Shown here: positions 1 through 6,427 of the stretch, in pieces | Layout of the letters: the number at the start of each line of letters is the position of its first letter | How positions within the stretch are numbered: position 1 is the stretch's first letter | NCBI GenBank assembly: GCA_027021145.1 | Contig: JALUUX010000039.1 | Span: 1-12,328, forward strand | DNA length: 12,328 bases | Reading direction: 5' to 3' | Origin: Candidatus Shapirobacteria bacterium | Lineage (GTDB): Bacteria > Patescibacteriota > Microgenomatia > UBA12405 > JAHJSD01 | The notes under the pieces: generated by a model | The model's input: the letters and a program-made list of their open reading frames with translations, nothing else | What the model was told of the DNA's origin: nothing | Database searches by the model: none | Translations under genes and position numbers: made by a program

Positions 1-1592
1 CCATCAACTAGGTAAATATAGTCAATTTTGTTATTAAGTAAGAATCCTCGGGACCAGATTGAATCCTGACTAGCAAAAAATTGCTCTATTTCCTCCCTTC
101 TCTCTCGCCAAGGAAAACCGGTAATCTCCAAATTCATCTCGTCTTCGAGAAAAGAGATTTTTCCCGAAAAAGCAGAAACATAAGCGGTTGATTCATAAAG
201 ATGGAGGGAAAGGGGTGTTTTTCGACCCAGCTTTCTATATTGATTATAAGGAAAAGTGAGTACTATCTTGCCTGGTTGAGAACTAAGAAATCTTAATCCC
301 TCAATTTCCTCGTTGACAATTATTGCTGGCGGAGGAAAGCCGAAATAATCTCTCAAAGTGCCATAATTAGCCGGTAAAAGCGGAATTGTTACCAACAAAA
401 TCTTGGCCCAACACCGCCTTTTAGTTAAATCAGCCAAAAAACGGGCTAAAAACCAATTGGAAAATAAAAGAGCATAATAAAGAAACTGAATTGTATTCCA
501 GGCAGTTCCTTTTTGAATAAAAAATAAAGGAATAGTGGTGCCCCAAAAAACAAAGCTAAAAAATAATTGTTCCATTTCTTGCCCCTCTTTTCTTTTTAGC
601 CCCACCAGTAAACCTAACAGCCGAGTGTTAAAATTACCAATCACAAATAGAGTTAAGCCAATTACCACTAAGAGGAAAAATTTAGGGTTAAAGTACCAAT
701 TGGCTTGTGTCAACCACCAAATTTTGGCTAACCAGGGCAAATAAAGTCGATCATAACTCTCAAACAAACCTCTCACAAACCAAAGCGGCTGAAAAACAAA
801 GGGCCAATTACCCCCTCTTTGCCAGAAAAACCAAATTGCTCCTGAAACTAAACCGGTAATCATCAAGAGCCTGAACAAATCTTTTACTCGCTTGTTTTTG
901 GCTTTCAATAGATTAAAGCTAATCAAAGTTGCTAAACTAACAACAAATAATGCCGCAGCATAAGCTTTAATATTTAATAATGAACCAAATATTAGTCCTA
1001 GAACTAATATTCTCTTCAAATCCAAATAGTTTTCCCATCGCTTCCAAAGATAAAGCCCAAAGAATAAGACAACGACAGAAAGGGCGAAAGGTGGGTTGAG
1101 CAAGAAAGAAATCGACTGCATCGCCCAAAAAAGCGACTCTCCTCCCAAGGAGCCATCACGAATCAAGGTTACCAACCATCCTAAAGAATTGGCAAAATAA
1201 TTCAAAAGGACAAACCAAAAACCAGTCCAAAACCGACCATCAATTAAAATCGCCAACTTAAAACTTAAAATGCCCAAAAACAAAGAAAGAGCCAGGGGGA
1301 AAAGACGAAAATGAAGGTCCAAAATTGAAATAGTCGAAATCTTGTGAGCCAGCCAGACCAAAAAGTCGTAACCCCAATGGTAGTTTTTTAGCCTCTCTCC
1401 CGCAAATGTTGGCGCTAGCGGCGGCACTCCATGCTCAAATTGATTAATTAAGCCTAAATGCCAAACTCCATCGTGGCCATTAGGTCCCCAAAAACAAATT
1501 CCACCTAAGCACGAGCTCCCACTTCTAAAAACAGTGATCAGCTGGAAAGCAACGCCCAAAAAAATCAAAATGGCTAGAAGCGCCTTTTTCAC
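1..1592 (-). CDS. Large polytopic membrane protein, probable GT-C-type glycosyltransferase (3' end cut by window edge)
   Basis: The frame is open from a GTG at 1592-1590 to position 1 with no stop, giving at least 530 residues; the C-terminus lies outside the window. The GTG shares a GTGA overlap with the TGA of the flippase gene, a classic coupling arrangement, which is why I chose it. An N-terminal hydrophobic segment (about 4-22) precedes an outer loop with Cys28, Cys33 and a GHDGVWH motif (Asp41), then a YHWGYD motif and many further hydrophobic segments. After about residue 400 the protein becomes more soluble, with an acidic ED..NLE segment near the window edge. An acidic residue in the first outer loop followed by many helices is the general plan of GT-C glycosyltransferases that use polyprenyl-phosphate sugars. 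Function is inferred from that plan and the neighbours; it could also be a non-catalytic membrane protein of the same fold. Confidence 0.7.
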   Translation of the reverse strand, partial: MKKALLAILIFLGVAFQLITVFRSGSSCLGGICFWGPNGHDGVWHLGLINQFEHGVPPLAPTFAGERLKNYHWGYDFLVWLAHKISTISILDLHFRLFPLALSLFLGILSFKLAILIDGRFWTGFWFVLLNYFANSLGWLVTLIRDGSLGGESLFWAMQSISFLLNPPFALSVVVLFFGLYLWKRWENYLDLKRILVLGLIFGSLLNIKAYAAALFVVSLATLISFNLLKAKNKRVKDLFRLLMITGLVSGAIWFFWQRGGNWPFVFQPLWFVRGLFESYDRLYLPWLAKIWWLTQANWYFNPKFFLLVVIGLTLFVIGNFNTRLLGLLVGLKRKEGQEMEQLFFSFVFWGTTIPLFFIQKGTAWNTIQFLYYALLFSNWFLARFLADLTKRRCWAKILLVTIPLLPANYGTLRDYFGFPPPAIIVNEEIEGLRFLSSQPGKIVLTFPYNQYRKLGRKTPLSLHLYESTAYVSAFSGKISFLEDEMNLEITGFPWRERREEIEQFFASQDSIWSRGFLLNNKIDYIYLVD

Positions 1593-3046
1593 GACTTTTT
1601 TACCAGGTCAAAAATTCCATTAACAAACCAAATTAAGTCTTTTTTTTGGAACAAAACTAACATCAATCCATAAATTAGAACTCCTAGACTGATAAAAATG
1701 GCTAAACCGCTAATTGTCTCGGGAAGATAACGATCGATAATTAACAAACCCGTCACCATAACCAAAGTCAACATTAATGGCGAAAAAATTGCCTTGGTTA
1801 AAGAAAAATCAAACTCTCTTTTAGCTAACCACCAAGCAATAAATGAACTAGCAGAAACCAAGAAAAGACCTATTGCCGCTCCATTCGCCCCTCTGAGTCG
1901 AGCTAATGGTGGCACTAAAAGCCAAGTTAAAATAGTCCAGAAAGCCATCAAATTAAAACTGATCTTTACTTTGCCAACCGAGTTAAAAGCATTAACCAAT
2001 GGCGTTGTTGCCGCTCCAAAAGCAAAATTAGCCAAAAACCACCAGAAAGGAACAATGGCTATGGTCCATTTATGGTATTGAGGAAAAATATTGACAATTT
2101 TAGGCATTACTAACCCCATTCCAGCCAAAACAGGAAAAATGAATAAATTAATAAAAAAACAGCTTTTTTCTAAGGCCCGTCCCAATCGTTGTCTATTATC
2201 TTGAAGGCGAGAGTAGGCGGGGAAAGTCACTCTAATAACTGAGTCCATTAAAAACCGCAAGGGAATTTGGGCCCAGCGCTGAGCCCAACCAAGAATTCCG
2301 ACTCCATCACTACCCAAAAGCCCCCAAAGAAAAATATTAACCAAGCGATCTTTGGCTACTGCTAATAAGGAATTGGTCTGAAAGGGCAAACCAAACTTAA
2401 TCAGGCCCTTAATGGCCTCAAAATGAAAACTAAAACCGACCGGCCAAGGGGAGAAAAAATAGATTAAAATTACCCCCACTAGAGCTCGGGCAAAAACAGC
2501 CAAAACCCAACTATTAACGCCCAACCCTCCCCACGCCAATAAAACGGCTAAGCCAGTAAAGGTAACTTGCTCTACCAAATCAACAATAGCTAACTTCTCG
2601 AACTGCAATCTTCTTTCTAGCATCACTGAAGGAATGGTCTTTAATGAAGCCGCAAAAAACCCAAACAGAAGAGCATAAAGGAGCCAGCGTCCTTGATCGT
2701 CAAAGCCAAATCGCTCTTGAAGCCAAGGAGTAAAAATTACTACCAAACTAATCAACAAAACCACTAGTAACTGCTGAGCCGTAAAAGTGGCCCTAATCTC
2801 CTCTTTTTTGGGTTCAGCCTTTTTCTGAATCAAGGCGGCGGCCAAACCAATGTCAGAAAAATAACCCAAAAAACCCACTATTTCTGACACCGCCCAAAAA
2901 ACTCCCAATTCCCAGCGCTTCAAAAAAATTGAGAGAAAGACAAACCCCAAAAAGGAAATTGGCTGCATCAATAAATTGCGCAAAACTAATGCGCCTACAC
3001 CCCTAAAAGCCTTATTTTTTATTTCGCCACCAACCACCTTTGCCAT
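1589..3046 (-). CDS. Wzx-like polysaccharide / lipid-linked oligosaccharide flippase
   Basis: This 485-residue protein is hydrophobic almost throughout, with a positively charged N-terminus and about 12-14 membrane segments, the usual size and build of MOP-superfamily flippases of the Wzx/TuaB type. The N-terminal part (LRNLLMQPISFLGFVFLSIFL, then a GYFSDIGLAAALIQKK stretch at about 60-76) matches the family pattern in which a G-[IL]-[AG]-A-A-[LI]-[IV]-Q segment follows helix 2. Such proteins move undecaprenyl-diphosphate-linked glycans from the inner to the outer face of the membrane. The first ATG (3046) has AAGG directly abutting it; a GTG at 3037 has AAGGA eight bases upstream and is a credible alternative that would shorten the protein by three residues. 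The start overlaps the PTPS-related gene by 28 bases (or 19), and the stop overlaps the next gene by GTGA. It is the only transporter-like gene here, so it probably exports the product of the surrounding glycosyltransferases. Confidence 0.85.
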   Translation of the reverse strand: MAKVVGGEIKNKAFRGVGALVLRNLLMQPISFLGFVFLSIFLKRWELGVFWAVSEIVGFLGYFSDIGLAAALIQKKAEPKKEEIRATFTAQQLLVVLLISLVVIFTPWLQERFGFDDQGRWLLYALLFGFFAASLKTIPSVMLERRLQFEKLAIVDLVEQVTFTGLAVLLAWGGLGVNSWVLAVFARALVGVILIYFFSPWPVGFSFHFEAIKGLIKFGLPFQTNSLLAVAKDRLVNIFLWGLLGSDGVGILGWAQRWAQIPLRFLMDSVIRVTFPAYSRLQDNRQRLGRALEKSCFFINLFIFPVLAGMGLVMPKIVNIFPQYHKWTIAIVPFWWFLANFAFGAATTPLVNAFNSVGKVKISFNLMAFWTILTWLLVPPLARLRGANGAAIGLFLVSASSFIAWWLAKREFDFSLTKAIFSPLMLTLVMVTGLLIIDRYLPETISGLAIFISLGVLIYGLMLVLFQKKDLIWFVNGIFDLVKKS

Positions 3047-4719
3047 CCTTTTTTAGTTGCAACCAATAATAAAGCCCACCAGGAAATTAACGAAACAAGA
3101 TTAGCCCAAGCCCGGATAGGGGTATTAGTTAATCGAAAATAAACTTGATGATCGCCGACATCCAGTTTAACCCTCATTAAGCCCAAATCTTTCTCGACTT
3201 TAATCGGGGCTAGTTTTCTATCTACCCAAGCCCGCCAACCAGGAAAGTGGAAAATATTCACCTGCAATTCGCCGGGTTCAATTACTTTTCCCTGCCAATC
3301 AAACCAATTAGTTCCTTTTTGTGCCTTGACTTGCTCAACTTTACCGGTTAAAAATTGCCAGTCGCCCCCTGGAGGCGCAGTAGGAGCTCTTGGGACCGAC
3401 TTAGGCAAATAATCATAAATTCCCGCGGTTTGCTGAACCTCCCAAGCTTGACCGCTAAACTTTTCCTTATCAGGTAGAGGCCCCATTGATTCGGGTCGAA
3501 AATAATTCCAATTCCAAACAATTACACCCAAAATTAAAACTAAAATTAACCAGCGTTTTTTAAGCAGGGGCCAAATTGCTCCCCCTAATAACGAGAAACA
3601 AAAAACCACTCCTGCCAACAGGCGCCAAGGAAATTGAGCTAATTGGAGGGGTTTGACTAGCTGCCAAATAAAAACTGAGCGTTGATGAGTTAAAAAAGCA
3701 TAGAGAAGACCAAAGAAAAATAAGCCAATTATTAGATAGTGATCGGTAATCGGTGACCCGCCTGCCGACCGGGCAGGCCGGTGGTCGGTGATTAACTTAA
3801 GAACCACCAAGAAAAAGATTACTAAAGCCAATACCCAATGGAGATGACCGACGGGAAAGGGCATACCGTCATTTGGTCCCCAAATTGAAGGCCCCCAACC
3901 CCAAAACCGAGAAATAAAAAGCTGATGCAAAGAAACAAAATGAGCCCGCCAGTCGAAATAACCCGAAAACATGGTCTCAATGTGAGTGTACTTTTTTTCA
4001 AAAAACATTGGCAGGGTGAAAAAGGCAGCCAAACCCAGTGCCCAGAGACCAGAAAGAATAAACTGGAGCAATAATTTTGGCTTCTGCCAGGGCAGTTTGC
4101 TCCTCTTAATCATCCAGAAAAGAATCCAGAGAAGCATTAGCGGGGTAAAAATCATTACCATAATATTATGACTTAGAAGAAGAAGAGCGTAGGAAAGAGC
4201 CAACCAAACAAGATAATTAAATCTCTCAGATTCAACCAGCTTCTTGGCCGCCCAGAAAATCAACGGAAACCAAACAAAAGCCCAAGCCTCATTCATTGCT
4301 CCCCGAACAAAAACATCAACTGAGTGATATGGAGCCCAGACATAAAAAACAGCGCTGAGCAATCCACCCCAAATTCCCCATAACTCAGTAGCCAAAAGGA
4401 ACATAGTTATTCCCGAGAGAAAAAATTGAAGGGCAAAAGTGAGTTTTGCGGTAGTAGTAAAAGCTAACCCTAACCAACGAAAAATTTGACCAAGATAATA
4501 AGGTAATGGAGGATAGAAATTGAAAAGCGGATAACCATAACCATAACCCATATCTGGCACCCAACGGCAGGGAATTTGCCTATCTTGCCAGCATTTTTCC
4601 ATTTGAAGCTGGCGCATCATTTGGAGATCATCATGCATCGGAAAATAGCCTGGCTTAAAAAGCCAGCGACTTGCTAATACAGCGGAAATCAAAACAAGAA
4701 AAAAAGCAACCTTTTTCAT
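3019..4719 (-). CDS. PTPS-related polytopic membrane protein (YfhO/GT-C-like)
   Basis: This 566-residue protein has an N-terminal membrane segment followed by MHDD (28-31), CRW (51-53) and a GYGYPLFNFYPPLPYY motif (about 60-75), then a VRGAMNEAWAF stretch and LSHN. These are hallmarks of the membrane family named '6-pyruvoyl-tetrahydropterin synthase-related', which despite the name is not a pterin enzyme and resembles GT-C glycosyltransferases and YfhO. A helix bundle is followed by a mostly soluble C-terminal beta-type region (about 440-540) containing EPGELQVNIFHFPGWRAWVD, and then a last membrane helix. The acidic MHDD loop fits a GT-C active site, but catalysis is unproven. The start is well supported by AGGG five bases upstream, supplied by a 7-bp repeat unit. 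Two GC-rich stretches encoding low-complexity peptides (residues about 309-328 and 442-452) look like insertions. It overlaps the flippase gene, suggesting co-translation. Confidence 0.8.
   Translation of the reverse strand: MKKVAFFLVLISAVLASRWLFKPGYFPMHDDLQMMRQLQMEKCWQDRQIPCRWVPDMGYGYGYPLFNFYPPLPYYLGQIFRWLGLAFTTTAKLTFALQFFLSGITMFLLATELWGIWGGLLSAVFYVWAPYHSVDVFVRGAMNEAWAFVWFPLIFWAAKKLVESERFNYLVWLALSYALLLLSHNIMVMIFTPLMLLWILFWMIKRSKLPWQKPKLLLQFILSGLWALGLAAFFTLPMFFEKKYTHIETMFSGYFDWRAHFVSLHQLFISRFWGWGPSIWGPNDGMPFPVGHLHWVLALVIFFLVVLKLITDHRPARSAGGSPITDHYLIIGLFFFGLLYAFLTHQRSVFIWQLVKPLQLAQFPWRLLAGVVFCFSLLGGAIWPLLKKRWLILVLILGVIVWNWNYFRPESMGPLPDKEKFSGQAWEVQQTAGIYDYLPKSVPRAPTAPPGGDWQFLTGKVEQVKAQKGTNWFDWQGKVIEPGELQVNIFHFPGWRAWVDRKLAPIKVEKDLGLMRVKLDVGDHQVYFRLTNTPIRAWANLVSLISWWALLLVATKKGWQRWLVAK
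3738..3793. repeat. In-phase heptamer array with a GC-rich hairpin, inside a coding gene
   Basis: On the plus strand the units are AGTGATC (3738), GGTAATC (3745) and GGTGACC (3752), then 21 bases holding a hairpin, then GGTGGTC (3780) and GGTGATT (3787). The 21-base block equals three units, so the whole 56-base element keeps a 7-bp phase. The hairpin has perfect arms GCCTGCC (3760-3766) and GGCAGGC (3772-3778) around a 5-base loop, and the stem extends by three further pairs after one mismatch. It is strikingly GC-rich against an AT-rich gene. It reads through in frame as a charged, Gly/Pro/Arg-containing peptide flanked by ITDH on both sides, between two hydrophobic segments. Confidence 0.8.
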
Positions 4720-4724
4720 AAAAT

Positions 4725-4728
4725 CCCT
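4725..4728 (-). promoter_or_regulatory. Ribosome binding site of the PTPS-related gene, formed by repeat sequence
   Basis: On the minus strand AGGG lies five bases before the ATG at 4719-4717. The AGG belongs to the last unit of the adjacent 7-bp repeat (complement of CCTAAAT). Earlier units carry the same or a similar trinucleotide every 7 bases, so several potential Shine-Dalgarno cores stand in a row, only the last at good spacing. Confidence 0.6.
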
Positions 4729-4760
4729 AAATCCTAAACTCTAAATCCTAAATCCTAAAC
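4726..4760. repeat. Five-copy heptamer tandem repeat (CCTAAAT type)
   Basis: Five units lie end to end with exact 7-base spacing: CCTAAAT (4726), CCTAAAC (4733), TCTAAAT (4740), CCTAAAT (4747) and CCTAAAC (4754). It lies directly before the start codon of the PTPS-related gene, in the longest gap of the minus-strand run. On the transcript strand each unit reads [GA]TTTAG[GA]. Confidence 0.9.
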
Positions 4761-4762
4761 AA

Positions 4763-4828
4763 TATCAAAATACAAAATTCAAATATCAAAACAATAAAAT
4801 TATTTTGTTTTGAATTTTGAATTTAGAA
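4763..4828. repeat. AT-rich heptamer arrays forming an imperfect inverted repeat
   Basis: Units TATCAAA (4763), ATACAAA (4770), ATTCAAA (4777) and TATCAAA (4784) face TTTTGAA (4808), TTTTGAA (4815) and TTTAGAA (4822) in opposite orientation. The facing halves pair: nine bases at 4775-4783 with 4816-4824, a two-base mismatch, then nine bases at 4786-4794 with 4805-4813, around a loop of about 10 bases. In the minus transcript the stem would be followed by a U-rich stretch, so it might act as a weak terminator or attenuator between the ArnT-like and PTPS-related genes, but an AT-only stem makes that uncertain. Confidence 0.65.
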
Positions 4829-4841
4829 AATTTGAATTTGT

Positions 4842-4869
4842 TTAGATATTAGATATTAGAAATTAGAAA
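4842..4869. repeat. Four-copy heptamer repeat (TTAGATA type) over a stop codon
   Basis: Units TTAGATA (4842), TTAGATA (4849), TTAGAAA (4856) and TTAGAAA (4863) are exactly 7 bases apart. The third unit contains the TAA stop codon (4858-4856) of the ArnT-like gene, so the last residues of that protein (EISNF) are encoded by repeat sequence and the array runs on into the gap. Confidence 0.85.
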
Positions 4870-6427
4870 TTTCAAAAAATAGCAGCCTATCTCCTCCCGG
4901 TTTCTCATAAGCCCTAATTAATTTTAGCCCTTTTTGATTCCCCATCTCCAATCGGCTCTGATTAACCACCAAATACACTCTATCACCCGCTTTCTTGGCA
5001 TTAACTAATGACTCAGGAATAGCTTTAATCGGATAACCTACTCCGATCACCGTAATCTTAGACTCTTTCTCAAGATAGATTTGGAGACCCTCAGGTAAAG
5101 TGCCAAAAAAGCCCTCAGTACCAACAACAATATTTTTGTCTTTCGGCAGCTGCTTTAGATAATCAGCGATTGACTTAATCCCCCAACCAGCAGTCCAATC
5201 CTCCAAGTAACCTTTTCGTTCATCTTGGGGAAAATTGGCTTGAGCCGGATTACGCCAAAGCTGCCAGTCAAAGTAGAAGGCAGGTGAAAGAATCAAAATT
5301 AAAGTTAAAAGAGTTAGCGCGCGACGCATTAGCGGGTCACGAGCTATTTTTTTAATTTTTTCCAAAATAAGCCGTAACCCGAAACTCGCGAACAAAATAA
5401 ATACAGGAACGGAAAATAAAATATATCGGGCCGTAAAAACCTTGGCGATTGCTGCCTGAGTCAAAAGAGGAATTCCCCACCAAAGCAAGATCCCCAAATT
5501 TCGCCAGGCAAATTTCAGCGAAGCGAACCTCTTAATTTCTACTAAAATACCCATTAGACCCAAAAACAAAATCGGTGGAGTTAAATAATGCCAATAATAA
5601 CGCCCAACACTCTTAATATTTTCTAAAAATGGATGAAGAGGATATTGTTTTAATTCACTCAAGGAATAAATATAATCTTTGTTCCTAATTTTAATCATGT
5701 GAAAATTTGGCCCCAAGCGGAGAATATTATAAATTGCAAAAGCAATTGCTAAAGAAACAAAAATCAAACTAATTAATTTAATTAAACTTTTAACTTTTAA
5801 CTTAACTTTTGACTTTTCACTGTTAACCATTAACTGAAGCGCAGCGACTACGGGTGCCAAAATCACAAAAAACATCCCTGGACTCTTAGTTAGCAGACTC
5901 CCCCCCAAGATCATTCCCAAAATCATCGCCACATCTAGCCGCAAAGTCATTCCTAGCAAAACAGCAAAATTTAGGGCCCAAACTCCAAAAGCAGCAAGTA
6001 GGGAATCAACTAAAGCCATTCGATCAAAAAAAACAGAAAAGGGCAAAAAAATATAAATCAACCCCACCCACCACCTCCATCTCTTTGTATTAATATATTG
6101 ATAAATTAATACAGCAAACAAGACGGCTAAACCGGCTAATACTGAAGCAAAACGACCAGCAAACAGGGGGTCAGAAAATAATTTAAGCATCGGCATTACC
6201 AACCACATAAACAAAGGTTGTTTGCCATCCTGAAGGGGTAAAAATCTTAGACTGGGTTCATTTCTCATAATCTGGGCCCAGCGGATATAGATCGCCTCAT
6301 CACAGAAAACGGGCACCTTGGTCAGACGATATAAGCGAGTAAAGAAAAAAAGCGAGGCTAAAATTAGCAAAAACAACAATTCAAGAGTTGAAAATTGAAA
6401 ATTGAAAATTGAAAATTTAGTCCTCAT
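4856..6427 (-). CDS. ArnT/PMT-like GT-C glycosyltransferase (GT39/GT83 type)
   Basis: The protein is 523 residues from the ATG at 6427. A longer reading from an ATG at 6445 lacks a ribosome binding site, whereas GGGG lies four bases before 6427. After the first membrane helix comes a loop with CDEAIYIRWAQIM (Asp-Glu at 43-44) and then GKQPLFMWL, matching the pattern of dolichyl-phosphate-mannose protein mannosyltransferase-like (PMT_2) and ArnT proteins, where the first-loop acidic pair is needed for catalysis and [KQ]-x-P-L-x-x-W follows. Further helices fill the middle, and a soluble C-terminal domain starts at about 395. It likely transfers a sugar from a polyprenyl-phosphate donor to lipid, glycan or protein outside the membrane. 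The gene overlaps the preceding GT2 gene by 11 bases, so the GT2 may make its donor. The N-terminus, a Lys-rich loop and the C-terminus are all encoded by 7-bp repeat tracts. Confidence 0.85.
   Translation of the reverse strand: MRTKFSIFNFQFSTLELLFLLILASLFFFTRLYRLTKVPVFCDEAIYIRWAQIMRNEPSLRFLPLQDGKQPLFMWLVMPMLKLFSDPLFAGRFASVLAGLAVLFAVLIYQYINTKRWRWWVGLIYIFLPFSVFFDRMALVDSLLAAFGVWALNFAVLLGMTLRLDVAMILGMILGGSLLTKSPGMFFVILAPVVAALQLMVNSEKSKVKLKVKSLIKLISLIFVSLAIAFAIYNILRLGPNFHMIKIRNKDYIYSLSELKQYPLHPFLENIKSVGRYYWHYLTPPILFLGLMGILVEIKRFASLKFAWRNLGILLWWGIPLLTQAAIAKVFTARYILFSVPVFILFASFGLRLILEKIKKIARDPLMRRALTLLTLILILSPAFYFDWQLWRNPAQANFPQDERKGYLEDWTAGWGIKSIADYLKQLPKDKNIVVGTEGFFGTLPEGLQIYLEKESKITVIGVGYPIKAIPESLVNAKKAGDRVYLVVNQSRLEMGNQKGLKLIRAYEKPGGDRLLFFEISNF
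5785..5835. repeat. Heptamer tract (AACTTTT type) inside the ArnT-like gene
   Basis: Units AACTTTT start at 5785 and 5792, a shortened 5-base unit AACTT follows at 5799, then AACTTTT (5804), GACTTTT (5811) and degenerate units CACTGTT (5818), AACCATT (5825) and a final AACT (5832). The cytosine recurs every 7 bases apart from the single 2-base deletion. On the coding strand it encodes a Lys/Ser/Val-rich stretch (NSEKSKVKLKVKSLIKL) between two membrane helices. Confidence 0.75.
6388..6415. repeat. Four perfect TTGAAAA heptamers at a gene start
   Basis: TTGAAAA repeats exactly four times at 6388, 6395, 6402 and 6409, followed by TTTAG. The tract begins one base beyond the TAA of the preceding GT2 gene (6419-6417) and encodes the N-terminal FSIFNFQFS of the ArnT-like protein. 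A 7-base unit read in triplets gives a 7-residue period, which explains the low-complexity Phe/Asn/Ser peptide. Confidence 0.9.

Noticed and set aside
535..744. Short plus-strand open frame opposite the left-edge membrane gene
   Set aside because: It lies antisense to a continuous 530-codon frame, has no family motif and no ribosome binding site.
1589..1591. Recoded genetic code with TGA as glycine (as in Gracilibacteria)
   Set aside because: TGA ends the flippase at the expected length and overlaps the next start as GTGA, so it acts as a stop.
1..1592. Pseudogene or broken gene at the left edge
   Set aside because: Reading the minus strand codon by codon shows no internal stop or frameshift; it is simply cut by the window edge.
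1794..2081. 95-codon plus-strand open frame
   Set aside because: Fully antisense to the flippase gene; its composition is what the complement of hydrophobic codons gives.
3986..4171. Plus-strand open frame inside the PTPS-related gene
   Set aside because: Antisense shadow without recognisable features.
4726..4869. CRISPR array
   Set aside because: Units are 7 bases with no spacers and there is no cas gene; these are direct tandem heptamers.
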